Source: Microbacterium oryzae
Lineage (GTDB): Bacteria; Actinomycetota; Actinomycetes; Actinomycetales; Microbacteriaceae
Assembly (NCBI RefSeq): GCF_030406385.1
Contig: NZ_JAUEPM010000010.1
Location: forward strand, 1 to 64,000
DNA length: 64,000 nucleotides
Reading direction: 5' to 3'
In this document: positions 44,513 through 53,415 of the stretch, one piece after another
How the letters are laid out: every line of letters begins with the position of its first letter
Position numbering within the stretch: the stretch's first letter is position 1
Program-made: the position numbers and the translations under genes
The notes under the pieces: generated by a model
Databases searched by the model: none
Seen by the model: the letters and a program-made list of their open reading frames with translations, nothing else
What the model was told of the DNA's origin: nothing

Positions 44513-47500
44513 TTACTCGGCGGGTGTGACGACGACCAAAAGGTCCCCGGCCTCCACCTGCTGGGTGCTGGCGATGGCGATGCGCTCGACGACCCCGCCG
44601 ATCGGGACCGTGATGGCGGCCTCCATCTTCATGGCCTCGATCGAGGCGATCGGCTGACCGGCGCTGACGCGGTCGCCCTGCTCGACCTTCACGGTCACCA
44701 CTCCGGAGAACGGCGCCGCGACCTGACCCGGCCGGTTGGTGTCGGCCTTCTCGGCCTCGTGCACCTCGACCGCGATGCTGCGGTCGCGCGCGGACACCGG
44801 TCGGAGCTGCCCGTTGAGCGTCGTCATGACTGAGCGGAGGCCCTTGTCGTCGGCGGCGCCGATCGACTCGAGCCCCGCGTACAGCTGCACGCCCCTTTCG
44901 AGCGTGATGACGTGCTCCCGTCCGGGGGTGAGTCCGTAGAGATAGTCCGCGGTGTCGAGCACTGAGAGATCGCCGTACGCCTCGCGCTGCTCCTCGAAGA
45001 TGCGCGTCGGCTGCGGGAACAGCAGCCGGTTGAGCGCCGCGCGCCGCGTGACGGAGTCGCCCTCGAGGGCGGCGCGGTCGTGCGCGGAGATCGGCGTCAC
45101 GCCGGCCTTCACCTGGCGGCCCGCGAGCACCTTGGTGCGGAACGGCTCCGGCCATCCGCCCGGCAGGTCTCCGAGCTCGCCCGCCATGAATCCCACCACC
45201 GAATCCGGCACGTCGTACCTGCCGGGGTTCTCCGCGAAGTCCGCAGGGTCGGCTCGCACCGCGGCAAGGTGCAGCGCGAGGTCGCCGACCACCTTCGACG
45301 ACGGGGTGACCTTGGGCACGCGCCCGAGGATCTCGTTCGCCGCCGCGTACATGTCCTCGATGAGCTCGAAGTCGTCGGCGAGACCCAGCGCGATCGCCTG
45401 CTGGCGCAGGTTCGAGAGCTGCCCGCCGGGGATCTCGTGCGCGTACACGCGGCCGGTCGGGCCATCCAGACCGGACTCGAAGGGCCGGTAGAGGTGACGC
45501 ACGGCCTCCCAGTACGGCTCGAGGTCGGAGACGGCGCGCAGATCGAGACCGGTGTCGCGATCGGTGTGCGCGAGCGCCGCGACGAGCGACGACAGCGACG
45601 GCTGGCTCGTCGTGCCCGCCATCGGAGCCGTTGCGGCGTCCACCGCGTCGGCGCCGGCCGCACTCGCGGCGAGGAGCGTGGCGAGCTGCCCACCCGGGGT
45701 GTCATGCGTGTGCACGTGCACCGGCAGGTCGAAGTTCTCGCGGAACGCCGAGACGAGCTTCGCGGCGGCGGCCGGGCGCAGCAGCCCCGCCATGTCCTTG
45801 ATCGCGAGGACGTGGGCGCCCGTGCCGACGATCTGCTCCGCCAGGCGGAGGTAGTAGTCGAGGGTGTACAGGTCCTCCGCCGGGTTCAGCAGATCGCCCG
45901 TGTAGCAGACGGCCACCTCGGCGACCGTGGTGCCCGTGGCGAGCACCGCGTCGATCGCCGGCCGCATCTGCGCCACGTCGTTCAGCGCGTCGAAGATGCG
46001 GAAGATGTCGACGCCGCTGTCCGCGGCCTCGCGCACGAACGCGTCGGTCACCTCGGTCGGGTACGGCGTGTAGCCGACGGTGTTGCGCCCGCGCAGCAGC
46101 ATCTGGATGGCCACGTTCGGCAGCGCCTCGCGGAGCTTGGTCAGGCGCTCCCATGGGTCCTCGGACAGGAAGCGCAGGGCGACGTCGTAGGTCGCCCCGC
46201 CCCATGCCTCCACGGAGAGCAGCTGCGGCGTGAGTCGCGCGACGTGCGGCGCGACGTTGAGGAGGTCCTTCGTCCGCACGCGCGTGGCGAGCAGCGACTG
46301 GTGGGCGTCGCGGAATGTCGTCTCGGTGACCGCCAGGGGCGTCTGCTCTCGGAGCGCCCGCGCGAAGCCGACGGGCCCGAGTTCGCGCAGCCGCTGCCGC
46401 GAGCCGGGCGCCGGCTCCGCCGCGAGGTCGACGGCGGGCAGCTTGACCCTCGGATCGATCGTGAGCGGGTTCTCGCCATGCGGCTTGTTGACGGTCACGT
46501 CGACGAGCCAGTTGAGCACCTTCGAGCCGCGGTCCTTCGACTCGCGCCCGCGCACCAGGTCTGGTCGCTCGTCGATGAACGCGGTGGAGAGGTCGCCGGC
46601 GAGGAAGGCCGGATCGTCGAGCACGGCCTGCAGGAACGGGATGTTCGTGGAGACGCCGCGGATGCGGAACTCGGCCAGGGCACGGCGCGCGCGACGCACG
46701 GCCGCCGTGTAGTCGCGGCCGCGGCAGGTGAGCTTCGTCAGCATCGAGTCGAAGTGCGGGCTGACCTGGGAGCCCGCGGCCGTGGTGCCGCCGTCGAGGC
46801 GGATGCCGGCGCCGCCGGGCGAGCGGTAGGTGGTGATCTTGCCCGTATCCGGACGGAAGCCCTGTGCGGGATCCTCGGTGGTGATGCGGCACTGCAGGGC
46901 GGCGCCGTGCAGCTGGATGTCGCTCTGCTGCAGGCCGAGGTCGGCGAGCGTCTCTCCCGAGGCGATGCGCATCTGCGCCTGCACGAGGTCGACGTCGGTG
47001 ACCTCCTCGGTCACCGTGTGCTCGACCTGGATGCGCGGGTTCATCTCGATGAAGACGATCTCGCCCGCTCGCGGCCCGGCAGTCTCGAGGAGGAACTCGA
47101 CCGTTCCCGCGTTCACGTAGCCGATCGACCGCGCGAAGGCGACGGCATGGCGGTGGAGGTCGGCGCGCACGGCGTCGTCGAGGTTCGGCGCCGGGGCGAT
47201 CTCGATGACCTTCTGGTGGCGACGCTGCACGGAGCAGTCGCGCTCGAAGAGGTGGACGGTCTCCCCCGTCGCGTCCGCGAGCACCTGCACCTCGACGTGG
47301 CGGGGCCGGAGCACCGCCTGCTCGAGGAACATCCGCGGGTCGCCGAAGGCGCTGCCGGCCTCGCGCATCGCCTCCGCGAGCGCCGGGGCGAGCTCGTCCT
47401 TCGTCCCCACGCGGCGCATGCCGCGGCCACCGCCGCCGGCGACGGCCTTGGCGAAGAGCGGGAAGCCGATCTCGTCGGCCTGCGCGACGAGGGCGTCGAT

Positions 47501-47920
47501 GTCGTCAGACGCATCGGTGGACCGCAGCACCGGCACACCCGCGTCGATCGCATGCTGCTTGGCGGTGACCTTGTTGCCCGCCATCGACAGCACATCGGCG
47601 GACGGCCCGATGAAGGCGATGCCGTGTGCGGCGGCCTGGGCGGCGAGCTCCGGGTTCTCGGAGAGGAAGCCGTAGCCCGGGTAGATGGCGTCTGCGCCGC
47701 ACTCTCTGGCGACGCGGATGATCTCCGCCACGTCCAGATACGCGCGGACGGGATGCCCCTCCTCGCCGATCTGGTACGCCTCGTCGGCCTTCAGCCGATG
47801 CAGCGAGTTGCGGTCCTCATACGGGAAGACGGCGACCGTGCGGGCCCCCAGCTCGTATGCGGCGCGGAACGCGCGGATGGCGATCTCTCCGCGATTGGCA
47901 ACCAGAACCTTCGAGAACAT
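44513..47920 (-). CDS. pyc: Pyruvate carboxylase
   Basis: Biotin enzyme that makes oxaloacetate from pyruvate (anaplerosis, cytosol). The 1135 residues comprise biotin carboxylase (about 1-450, ATP-grasp 'KAVAGGGGRGMRRV'), carboxyltransferase (about 480-1000, 'TTFRDAHQSLLATRVRT' with metal ligands 'HTHDTPGG'), and the C-terminal biotinyl domain with the modified Lys in 'EAMKMEAAI'. All domains are on one chain, as in other actinobacterial Pyc. GGAGG precedes the ATG at 47920. The gene is divergent from the parA-like gene. Confidence 0.97.
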   Translation of the reverse strand: MFSKVLVANRGEIAIRAFRAAYELGARTVAVFPYEDRNSLHRLKADEAYQIGEEGHPVRAYLDVAEIIRVARECGADAIYPGYGFLSENPELAAQAAAHGIAFIGPSADVLSMAGNKVTAKQHAIDAGVPVLRSTDASDDIDALVAQADEIGFPLFAKAVAGGGGRGMRRVGTKDELAPALAEAMREAGSAFGDPRMFLEQAVLRPRHVEVQVLADATGETVHLFERDCSVQRRHQKVIEIAPAPNLDDAVRADLHRHAVAFARSIGYVNAGTVEFLLETAGPRAGEIVFIEMNPRIQVEHTVTEEVTDVDLVQAQMRIASGETLADLGLQQSDIQLHGAALQCRITTEDPAQGFRPDTGKITTYRSPGGAGIRLDGGTTAAGSQVSPHFDSMLTKLTCRGRDYTAAVRRARRALAEFRIRGVSTNIPFLQAVLDDPAFLAGDLSTAFIDERPDLVRGRESKDRGSKVLNWLVDVTVNKPHGENPLTIDPRVKLPAVDLAAEPAPGSRQRLRELGPVGFARALREQTPLAVTETTFRDAHQSLLATRVRTKDLLNVAPHVARLTPQLLSVEAWGGATYDVALRFLSEDPWERLTKLREALPNVAIQMLLRGRNTVGYTPYPTEVTDAFVREAADSGVDIFRIFDALNDVAQMRPAIDAVLATGTTVAEVAVCYTGDLLNPAEDLYTLDYYLRLAEQIVGTGAHVLAIKDMAGLLRPAAAAKLVSAFRENFDLPVHVHTHDTPGGQLATLLAASAAGADAVDAATAPMAGTTSQPSLSSLVAALAHTDRDTGLDLRAVSDLEPYWEAVRHLYRPFESGLDGPTGRVYAHEIPGGQLSNLRQQAIALGLADDFELIEDMYAAANEILGRVPKVTPSSKVVGDLALHLAAVRADPADFAENPGRYDVPDSVVGFMAGELGDLPGGWPEPFRTKVLAGRQVKAGVTPISAHDRAALEGDSVTRRAALNRLLFPQPTRIFEEQREAYGDLSVLDTADYLYGLTPGREHVITLERGVQLYAGLESIGAADDKGLRSVMTTLNGQLRPVSARDRSIAVEVHEAEKADTNRPGQVAAPFSGVVTVKVEQGDRVSAGQPIASIEAMKMEAAITVPIGGVVERIAIASTQQVEAGDLLVVVTPAE

Positions 47921-47998
47921 GCGCCTCCTCGGCGACGGACGGCAGGGCCGAGCCCGGCGCACCGGCGTCGCTGAGCTCGCCCTCAGCTTAGAGGAGGG

Positions 47999-48004
47999 TA
48001 GGTT
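47999..48004 (+). promoter_or_regulatory. Predicted -10 box (TAGGTT) for a leaderless parA-like mRNA
   Basis: TAGGTT is followed by 7 nt and then the GTG at 48012. There is no Shine-Dalgarno. The box lies in the 91-bp gap that also serves pyc on the other strand. Confidence 0.55.
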
Positions 48005-48011
48005 AGACGAC

Positions 48012-48830
48012 GTGCACGTACTCAGCGTCAGCTCTCTCAAGGGAGGCGTCGGCAAGACGACCGTGACCCTCGGGCTCGCTTCGGCGGCATTCTCGCGGGG
48101 TATCCGGACTCTCGTCGTCGACCTCGACCCGCAGTCGGACGTCTCGACCGGCCTGGACATCCAGATCGCCGGTCACCTCAATGTCGCCGACGTGCTCGAG
48201 AACCCGAAGGAGAAGGTCGTCCGCCAGGCGATCACCGCCAGCGGCTGGACCAAGGTGCACGCGGGCGTCATCGACGTCCTCATCGGGAGCCCGTCGGCCA
48301 TCAACTACGACGGCCCCCACCCCACCGTCCGCGACGTGTGGAAGCTCGAGGAGGCGCTCGCGTCGGTCGAGGCCGACTACGACCTGGTGCTCATCGACTG
48401 CGCGCCGTCGCTCAACGCCCTCACGCGCACCGCATGGGCGGCGAGCGATCGCGTCGCCGTCATCACCGAGCCGGGGCTCTTCTCCGTCGCCGCCGCCGAC
48501 CGGGCACTGCGCGCGATCGAGGAGATCCGCCGCGGCCTGTCGCCGCGTCTGCAGCCCCTCGGCATCGTCGTGAACCGCGTGCGACCGCAGTCGATCGAGC
48601 ACCAGTTCCGCATCAAGGAGCTGCGCGACATGTTCGGCCCGCTGGTGCTCTCGCCCCAGCTTCCCGAGCGCACGTCGCTGCAGCAGGCGCAGGGCGCCGC
48701 GAAGCCCCTGCACGTGTGGCCGGGCGAGTCCGCGCAGGAGCTCGCGGCCGACTTCGACCAGCTGCTGGACCGTATCGTCCGCGCCGGACGCATCCCGGCC
48801 CCCGAGGCCGGCGCCGCCCCAGCCGAGTGA
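48012..48830 (+). CDS. ParA-family ATPase
   Basis: A 272-residue partition-type ATPase. It has the deviant Walker A 'SLKGGVGKTTVTL', switch I 'DLDPQSDVSTGL', Walker B/switch II 'DLVLIDCAPSLNALT' and the late 'GIVVNRVRP'. The GTG at 48012 starts directly with the first beta strand and is preceded by a -10 box. No parB or origin lies nearby, so it is an orphan ParA; family members of this kind position chromosomes, plasmids or protein complexes. The 74-bp palindromic array begins 34 bp after its stop codon. Confidence 0.92.
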   Translation: MHVLSVSSLKGGVGKTTVTLGLASAAFSRGIRTLVVDLDPQSDVSTGLDIQIAGHLNVADVLENPKEKVVRQAITASGWTKVHAGVIDVLIGSPSAINYDGPHPTVRDVWKLEEALASVEADYDLVLIDCAPSLNALTRTAWAASDRVAVITEPGLFSVAAADRALRAIEEIRRGLSPRLQPLGIVVNRVRPQSIEHQFRIKELRDMFGPLVLSPQLPERTSLQQAQGAAKPLHVWPGESAQELAADFDQLLDRIVRAGRIPAPEAGAAPAE

Positions 48831-49177
48831 CCCGCGGCGGGCGACCCGCCCGCGGCACCCCCGTGTCTCACTTATCGCCGCTTTGACGGGCTCATTCCCG
48901 CACGCAGTGAGACATGGCCACCCCACCACGACACCCATGTCTCAGTTGCGGGCCTTATGACCCGCTAATACCCGCACGCAGTGAGACATGGCCACCCCAC
49001 CACGACGCCAATGTCTCAGTTGCGGGGCCTATGACCGGCTGATACCCGCACGCAGTGAGACATGGTCATCCGGCGCGGAGACATGGCATCCGGCGCGGAG
49101 ACAGGGCCGCACGACGCAACACGACAGGGCCGCACGACGCGACCCGTCCGGCCGGGCGCGGCTCAGCGGATGACCGG
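48831..49177. other. 347-bp intergenic region made largely of repeats
   Basis: This gap lies between the convergent parA-like and MerR genes and is the longest gene-free stretch in the window. It holds the 74-bp palindromic array (48864-49062) and two shorter duplications. These are catccggcgcggagaca at 49067-49083 and 49087-49103, and acagggccgcacgacgc at 49101-49117 and 49124-49140. No convincing open frame or RNA gene is seen. Confidence 0.8.
48864..49062. repeat. Tandem array of three 51-bp palindromic units with a 74-bp period
   Basis: Units at 48864-48914, 48938-48988 and 49012-49062 each begin TGTCTCA and end TGAGACA. The two spacers are 23 bp and nearly identical (tggccaccccaccacgac...). 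Inside, GCGGG in units 2 and 3 can pair with CCCGC downstream, so each unit can fold into a branched hairpin. Unit 1 is the most diverged inside. The exact period with conserved ends indicates duplication of a mobile or functional palindrome. It may also terminate the convergent transcripts. No link to a known REP family could be tested. Confidence 0.9.
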
Positions 49178-49717
49178 TCAGGCGGTGCGACGCGAGCGAC
49201 GGGCGGCGAGCTCGTCGACGGGGTCGGGAGCGGCGGGATCGAACGCCACGAGGGTCGACTCCACCTCGCGCAGCACGCGTCCGACGGCGATGCCGAACAC
49301 GCCCTGTCCGCGGCTGACGAGATCGATGACCTCGTCGTTCGACGTGCAGAGGTACACCGAGGCGCCGTCGCTCATGAGCGTCGTCCCCGCGAGATCGCGG
49401 ATGCCCGACGCGCGCAGCTGATCGACGGCGATCCGGATCTGCTGCAGCGAGATGCCCGTGTCGAGCAGGCGCTTCACGAGCTTCAGCACGAGGATGTCGC
49501 GGAAACCGTAGAGACGCTGGGATCCCGATCCTGTTGCGCTGCGGATGGTTGGCACGACGAGCTCCGTACGGGCCCAGTAGTCGAGCTGACGGTAGGTGAT
49601 GCCGGCCGCGCGAGCCGCCACCGCGCCACGGTAGCCAGCCTCGGGGTCGAGCTTCGGGAGACCGTCGGTGAAGAGCAGGTCGGCGGTGAAGCCGGCCGAT
49701 GCGGGATCCTCAGCCAT
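49178..49717 (-). CDS. MerR-family transcriptional regulator (Rv1830-like)
   Basis: A 179-residue MerR-type regulator. The DNA-binding domain (about 30-100, 'GITYRQLDYWARTELVVPTIRSATGSGSQRLYGFRDILVLKLVKRLLDTG') is followed by a small effector/dimer region lacking metal-binding cysteines. Its position after a second MerR gene and garA matches the Rv1827-Rv1830 block of mycobacteria, where the last gene has been linked to cell-cycle control. AAGGATC precedes the ATG. Targets cannot be named from sequence. Confidence 0.9.
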   Translation of the reverse strand: MAEDPASAGFTADLLFTDGLPKLDPEAGYRGAVAARAAGITYRQLDYWARTELVVPTIRSATGSGSQRLYGFRDILVLKLVKRLLDTGISLQQIRIAVDQLRASGIRDLAGTTLMSDGASVYLCTSNDEVIDLVSRGQGVFGIAVGRVLREVESTLVAFDPAAPDPVDELAARRSRRTA

Positions 49718-49848
49718 CGTGATCCTTACTCCTCACGTTCGATTCCTGTCCACCGTATGGCAGGGTGCGGGCGCCGGCAACGACATCCGCTCCGAGCGGG
49801 CGGCGTGTCGAGACAAGCGTTATGAACGTTATGAAACGCGGGCCGACG

Positions 49849-50529
49849 TCACGGCAGGATGCGCTCGAGCGCCTGACGGACGAAGATCCCGCGCACCTCG
49901 TCGAGGCGTCCGGCGAGCTCCGGACCGAGCTCGCCCGCGCGGGCGCGAGAGCGCGGATCGGCGCGCCGCATGAGCGGCGTGAGCGCCTGATCCACCAGGT
50001 CGGCGTCGCGGTCGGCGCTCTGCTTGACCGCCCGCAGGTGGCGCGGCTCGATGCCGTGACGGTCGAGCGCGACGAACGCGCGCAGCAGCGCCACGGCGTG
50101 CTCGTCGTACATCTCCGACGCCTGCATGAGGCCGATGCTGATGGCGTCGTTGAGGAGCTGCGGGGCCGCACCGGCGGTCGCCAGCAGGTCGGCCCGCGTG
50201 TACGAGCGAGCCGTCGGATGGATGGACGTCGGCAGCGGGAGCCGCTCGCCTCCGTTGGCATCCACCTCGTCGAGGTGCTCGCGGATCACGCTGAGCGGGA
50301 GGTAGTGATCGCGCTGGAGCACGAGCCCCAGCCGCAGGCGCTCCACGTCCTGCGGTGAGAACTTCCGATAGCCGGAGGGCGTGCGCTGGGGTGCGACGAT
50401 GCCCTGCTCCTCGAGATAGCGCAGCTTGCTCGAGGTGAGGTTCGGAAACTCGGGGGTGAGCTTCGCGAGCACCTGGCCGATGCTCAGCAGCGCCGCTGTC
50501 GCGCTTCGCTCTGCGGCAGCGGCTGCCAT
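49849..50529 (-). CDS. ftsR: MerR-family regulator FtsR-like (Rv1828 type)
   Basis: A 226-residue regulator with the N-terminal winged helix of the FtsR/Rv1828 group ('SIGQVLAKLTPEFPNLTSSKLRYLEEQGIV', 'RTPSGYRKFSPQDVERL'). FtsR in Corynebacterium glutamicum activates ftsZ. The position just downstream of garA is the same, and the start overlaps the garA stop (TGATG). A regulatory link to the ftsZ leader at 19.5 kb is an inference. The 131-bp gap after it, before the second MerR gene, shows nothing clear. Confidence 0.85.
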   Translation of the reverse strand: MAAAAAERSATAALLSIGQVLAKLTPEFPNLTSSKLRYLEEQGIVAPQRTPSGYRKFSPQDVERLRLGLVLQRDHYLPLSVIREHLDEVDANGGERLPLPTSIHPTARSYTRADLLATAGAAPQLLNDAISIGLMQASEMYDEHAVALLRAFVALDRHGIEPRHLRAVKQSADRDADLVDQALTPLMRRADPRSRARAGELGPELAGRLDEVRGIFVRQALERILP

Positions 50530-51032
50530 CAGGCGCCGGCCCCCGCGATGTCTCGGGGGGAGGCGAAGAAGTTGAAGCGGAACTTGCCGATGCGCACCTC
50601 TGCGCCGTTGTGCAGCACGGCGCGGTCGACGCGCTCGCCGTCCACGTAGGTGCCGTTGAGGGAGCGCTGGTCGATGATCTCGAACGAGGTGCGGTCGCGC
50701 GTGATCTCCGCATGGCGGCGCGACACCGTCACGTCGTCGAGGAAGATGTCGGCTTCCGGATGGCGGCCGGCGGTCGTGACCTCGGCATCGAGCAGGTAGC
50801 GGGCGCCGGCCGTGGGCCCCGAGCGCACGAGCAGGAGCGCGGCGCCGGATGGCAGCGCCCCGACCGCGTCGAGCTCGGCGGTGGACAGCTCGCCCGCGAA
50901 CGGGACGAACGACAGATCGGCGTCATGTCCGAAGGTCTGCGTGACGTCTCCGGAGCCGTCGTGGCCTCCAGACGTCGGTCCGACATCGCGTCGGATCGAG
51001 GCCGAATCCGGCCGGTACTGCGCATCTGACAC
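50529..51032 (-). CDS. garA: FHA-domain protein GarA (OdhI-like)
   Basis: GarA/OdhI binds and inhibits 2-oxoglutarate dehydrogenase and glutamate dehydrogenase until its N-terminal Thr is phosphorylated by Ser/Thr kinases. The 167 residues have a flexible N-terminus with 'DVTQTFG', in the place of the ETTS phospho-motif, and a C-terminal FHA domain (about 68-150) with 'GRHPEADIFLDDVTVSRRHAEI' and 'SLNGTYVDG'. The GTG at 51032 has GGGAGG upstream. The phosphothreonine site differs in sequence from the mycobacterial one (seen). Use by the PASTA kinase here is inferred. Confidence 0.9.
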   Translation of the reverse strand: MSDAQYRPDSASIRRDVGPTSGGHDGSGDVTQTFGHDADLSFVPFAGELSTAELDAVGALPSGAALLLVRSGPTAGARYLLDAEVTTAGRHPEADIFLDDVTVSRRHAEITRDRTSFEIIDQRSLNGTYVDGERVDRAVLHNGAEVRIGKFRFNFFASPRDIAGAGA

Positions 51033-51184
51033 GCTCGACCTCCCTTTGGTGTCCCACCCTATCGGATCCAAGGCGGTGCTGACGGGGCTCTCAGCGCCTC
51101 CCAAGGGGGATCGGGATGGACTCGGGGCGCCACGCGTGGACCGCGCGAGCGCCGCTCAGGATCCGCGGATATCGTCGAGGTGTC

Positions 51185-51877
51185 ATGGTCGCCTTCTTCA
51201 TCTCATCGCGCTCCCACCGATCCACGCGTCTCGGCGCCGCCACGGCCATCCTCGCCGCGGCCGTGCTCGCGCCCCTCCTCTCCCCTGCCGTGGCCTCCGC
51301 GCATGACGCGCTCGTAGGCACCGCACCCGCTGAGGGCGAGACGGTGCAGACGCTGCCCGACGAGGTGACTCTCACGTTCAGCGGCTCCCTTCTGCAGGGC
51401 GCTCCGCAGGCCGTGTTCGTGACAGACGCCTCGTGCCCCGGCATCGTCGACGCGGAGCCCGGCCGCGTCACCATCGACCGCGACGCCTGCCACGATTACG
51501 CCGCGGGTGACGCGGTGGCCGCTGGCCCCATGCTCCGGCAGAAGCTTGACGCAACCGGGGCACCGGCCGGCGAGTACACCGTCATCGCGAGTGTGACCTA
51601 CGGCGACTCGCACAGCGAGGACAAGATCTTCCGGTTCACGACCACCGAGGCGGCGGATGGCGCGCCCTCGGCCACGCCGGAGCCGACGATGACGACGCAA
51701 GCCGAGCCCGCGCCATCCGCGACCGCCGCCCCGTCCGCGGCCGCCGAGGAGGGGACGCCGGCTGACGGCGATTCCTTCCAGCGGAACCTGCCGTGGATCA
51801 TCGGCGGCGTCGTCCTCGTCGCGGGCGGCGGCGCCCTCGTCGCCGCGCTGCTCGCCCGCTCGCGCCGGTCCTCCTGA
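51185..51877 (+). CDS. CopC-domain secreted/membrane protein
   Basis: A 230-residue envelope protein with a signal peptide cleaved near 'ASA|HDALVG', which leaves His as the first mature residue, the usual copper ligand of CopC. The CopC fold follows (about 37-150, 'HDALVGTAPAEGETV', 'VTLTFSG', 'GEYTVIASVTYGDSHSEDKIFRF'). Two cysteines (in 'SCPGIV' and 'DACHDYA') are unusual and may form a disulfide. A Thr/Pro/Ala-rich linker and a C-terminal membrane anchor (about 198-222) end in RSRRSS. No CopD partner is adjacent. Copper handling is inferred. Confidence 0.85.
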   Translation: MVAFFISSRSHRSTRLGAATAILAAAVLAPLLSPAVASAHDALVGTAPAEGETVQTLPDEVTLTFSGSLLQGAPQAVFVTDASCPGIVDAEPGRVTIDRDACHDYAAGDAVAAGPMLRQKLDATGAPAGEYTVIASVTYGDSHSEDKIFRFTTTEAADGAPSATPEPTMTTQAEPAPSATAAPSAAAEEGTPADGDSFQRNLPWIIGGVVLVAGGGALVAALLARSRRSS

Positions 51878-51927
51878 CCGGCACCGCCATCCGTCACGCC
51901 ACCGGCGTTCTGCACTCCTCACACAGA

Positions 51928-51933
51928 TAGGGT
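51928..51933 (+). promoter_or_regulatory. Predicted -10 box (TAGGGT) for a leaderless lpdA mRNA
   Basis: TAGGGT ends 7 nt before the lpdA ATG at 51941. There is no Shine-Dalgarno between them. Confidence 0.6.
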
Positions 51934-51940
51934 TGATCAC

Positions 51941-53341
51941 ATGGCTCACTACGACGTCGTCATCCTCGGCGCGGGCCCCGGCGGGTACGTCGCCGCCGTC
52001 CGCAGCGCCCAGCTCGGTCTCAAGACCGCCATCATCGAAGAGAAGTACTGGGGCGGTGTCTGCCTGAACGTGGGCTGCATCCCCTCGAAGGCGCTCCTGA
52101 AGAACGCGGAGCTCGCTCACACGCTCAAGCACAAGTCGGACTTCTTCGGCATCTCCGGCGAGGTCACCTTCGACTATGGCAAGGCGTACGACCGCTCGCG
52201 TGAGGTCGCGAACGGCCGCGTCAAGGGCATCCACTTCCTCATGAAGAAGAACAAGGTCGTCGAGTACGACGGCCGCGGCACCTTCACGGGCCCGAAGGCG
52301 ATCTCCGTCGCCAAGTCGGATGGCTCGACCGAGGAGGTGACGTTCGACAACGTCATCATCGCGACGGGCTCGAAGGTCCGTCTGCTGCCGGGCGTCACCC
52401 TCAGCGAGAACGTCGTCACGTACGAGGAGCAGATCCTCTCGCGCGAGCTGCCCGGCTCGATCGTGATCGTGGGCGCCGGCGCCATCGGCATGGAGTTCGC
52501 CTACGTTATGTCGAACTACGGCGTGGACGTCACGGTGGTCGAGTACCTCGACCGCGTGCTCCCCAACGAGGACGCCGACGTCTCCAAGGAGATCGCGAAG
52601 CAGTACAAGAACTACGGCATCAAGGTCCTCACCGCGACCAAGGTCGAGTCGGTCGTCGACAACGGCTCGAACGTCACCGTCTCGTACACGCCCAACGCGG
52701 GCGGCGACACCCAGCAGGTCACCGTTGACAAGGTGCTCATGTCGGTCGGGTTCGCGCCGAACGTCGACGGCTTCGGCCTCGACAAGACCGGCGTGCAGCT
52801 CACCGACCGCGGTGCCATCGCGATCGACGACTACATGCGCACGAACGTCGACGGCATCTACGCCATCGGCGATGTCACCGCGAAGCTGCAGCTGGCGCAC
52901 GTCGCCGAGGCGCAGGGCGTCGTGGCGGCCGAGACGATCGGCGGCGCGGAGACCATGCCGCTGGGCGACTACCGCATGATGCCGCGCGCGACGTTCTGCT
53001 CGCCGCAGGTGGCCTCGTTCGGTCTCACCGAGCAGCAGGCGAAGGACGCCGGCCACGAGATCAAGGTCTCGACGTTCCCGTTCATGGCCAACGGCAAGGC
53101 GCACGGCCTCGGCGAGCCCGTCGGCTTCGTCAAGCTCGTCGCCGACGCGGAGCACCTCGAGCTGCTCGGCGCCCACATGGTCGGCCCCGACGTGTCGGAG
53201 CTGCTGCCCGAGGTCACGCTCGCGCAGAAGTGGGACCTCACCGCCCACGAGCTGGCGCGCAACGTGCACACGCACCCGACGCTGTCGGAGGCGCTGCAGG
53301 AGGGCTTCCACGGGCTCGCCGGCCACATGATCAACTTCTGA
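51941..53341 (+). CDS. lpdA: Dihydrolipoyl dehydrogenase
   Basis: FAD flavoenzyme that reoxidises dihydrolipoamide in 2-oxoacid dehydrogenase complexes (and glycine cleavage), passing electrons to NAD+. The 466 residues have the FAD motif [10 protein letters not shown], the redox disulfide '[13 protein letters not shown]' (CxxxxC), the NAD motif '[10 protein letters not shown]', and the C-terminal active-site His-Glu in 'HTHPTLSEA'. GarA, two genes away, controls 2-oxoglutarate dehydrogenase, a complex that uses this enzyme. It ends at a strong terminator. Confidence 0.96.
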   Translation: MAHYDVVILGAGPGGYVAAVRSAQLGLKTAIIEEKYWGGVCLNVGCIPSKALLKNAELAHTLKHKSDFFGISGEVTFDYGKAYDRSREVANGRVKGIHFLMKKNKVVEYDGRGTFTGPKAISVAKSDGSTEEVTFDNVIIATGSKVRLLPGVTLSENVVTYEEQILSRELPGSIVIVGAGAIGMEFAYVMSNYGVDVTVVEYLDRVLPNEDADVSKEIAKQYKNYGIKVLTATKVESVVDNGSNVTVSYTPNAGGDTQQVTVDKVLMSVGFAPNVDGFGLDKTGVQLTDRGAIAIDDYMRTNVDGIYAIGDVTAKLQLAHVAEAQGVVAAETIGGAETMPLGDYRMMPRATFCSPQVASFGLTEQQAKDAGHEIKVSTFPFMANGKAHGLGEPVGFVKLVADAEHLELLGAHMVGPDVSELLPEVTLAQKWDLTAHELARNVHTHPTLSEALQEGFHGLAGHMINF

Positions 53342-53355
53342 TCCACTGACGCGAG

Positions 53356-53387
53356 AAGGCCGCCCCATCCTCGGATGGGGCGGCCTT
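53356..53387. terminator. Terminator after lpdA
   Basis: A 14-bp perfect stem (53356-53369 with 53374-53387) with a 4-nt loop, followed on the plus strand by TCTTCG. It also lies between convergent genes and may work both ways. Confidence 0.85.
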
Positions 53388-53415
53388 TCTTCGTGCCGCG
53401 TGGTGTCCGTTCCGG

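Noticed and set aside
48864..49062. CRISPR array
   Set aside because: Only three units, palindromic 51-bp repeats and nearly identical 23-bp spacers; true CRISPR spacers differ and repeats are shorter. No cas genes are present.
48864..49062. Canonical parS sites for the adjacent ParA
   Set aside because: parS needs contiguous half-sites (TGTTTCACGTGAAACA). Here the half-sites differ by one base and are 37 bp apart, so only a speculative link is kept.
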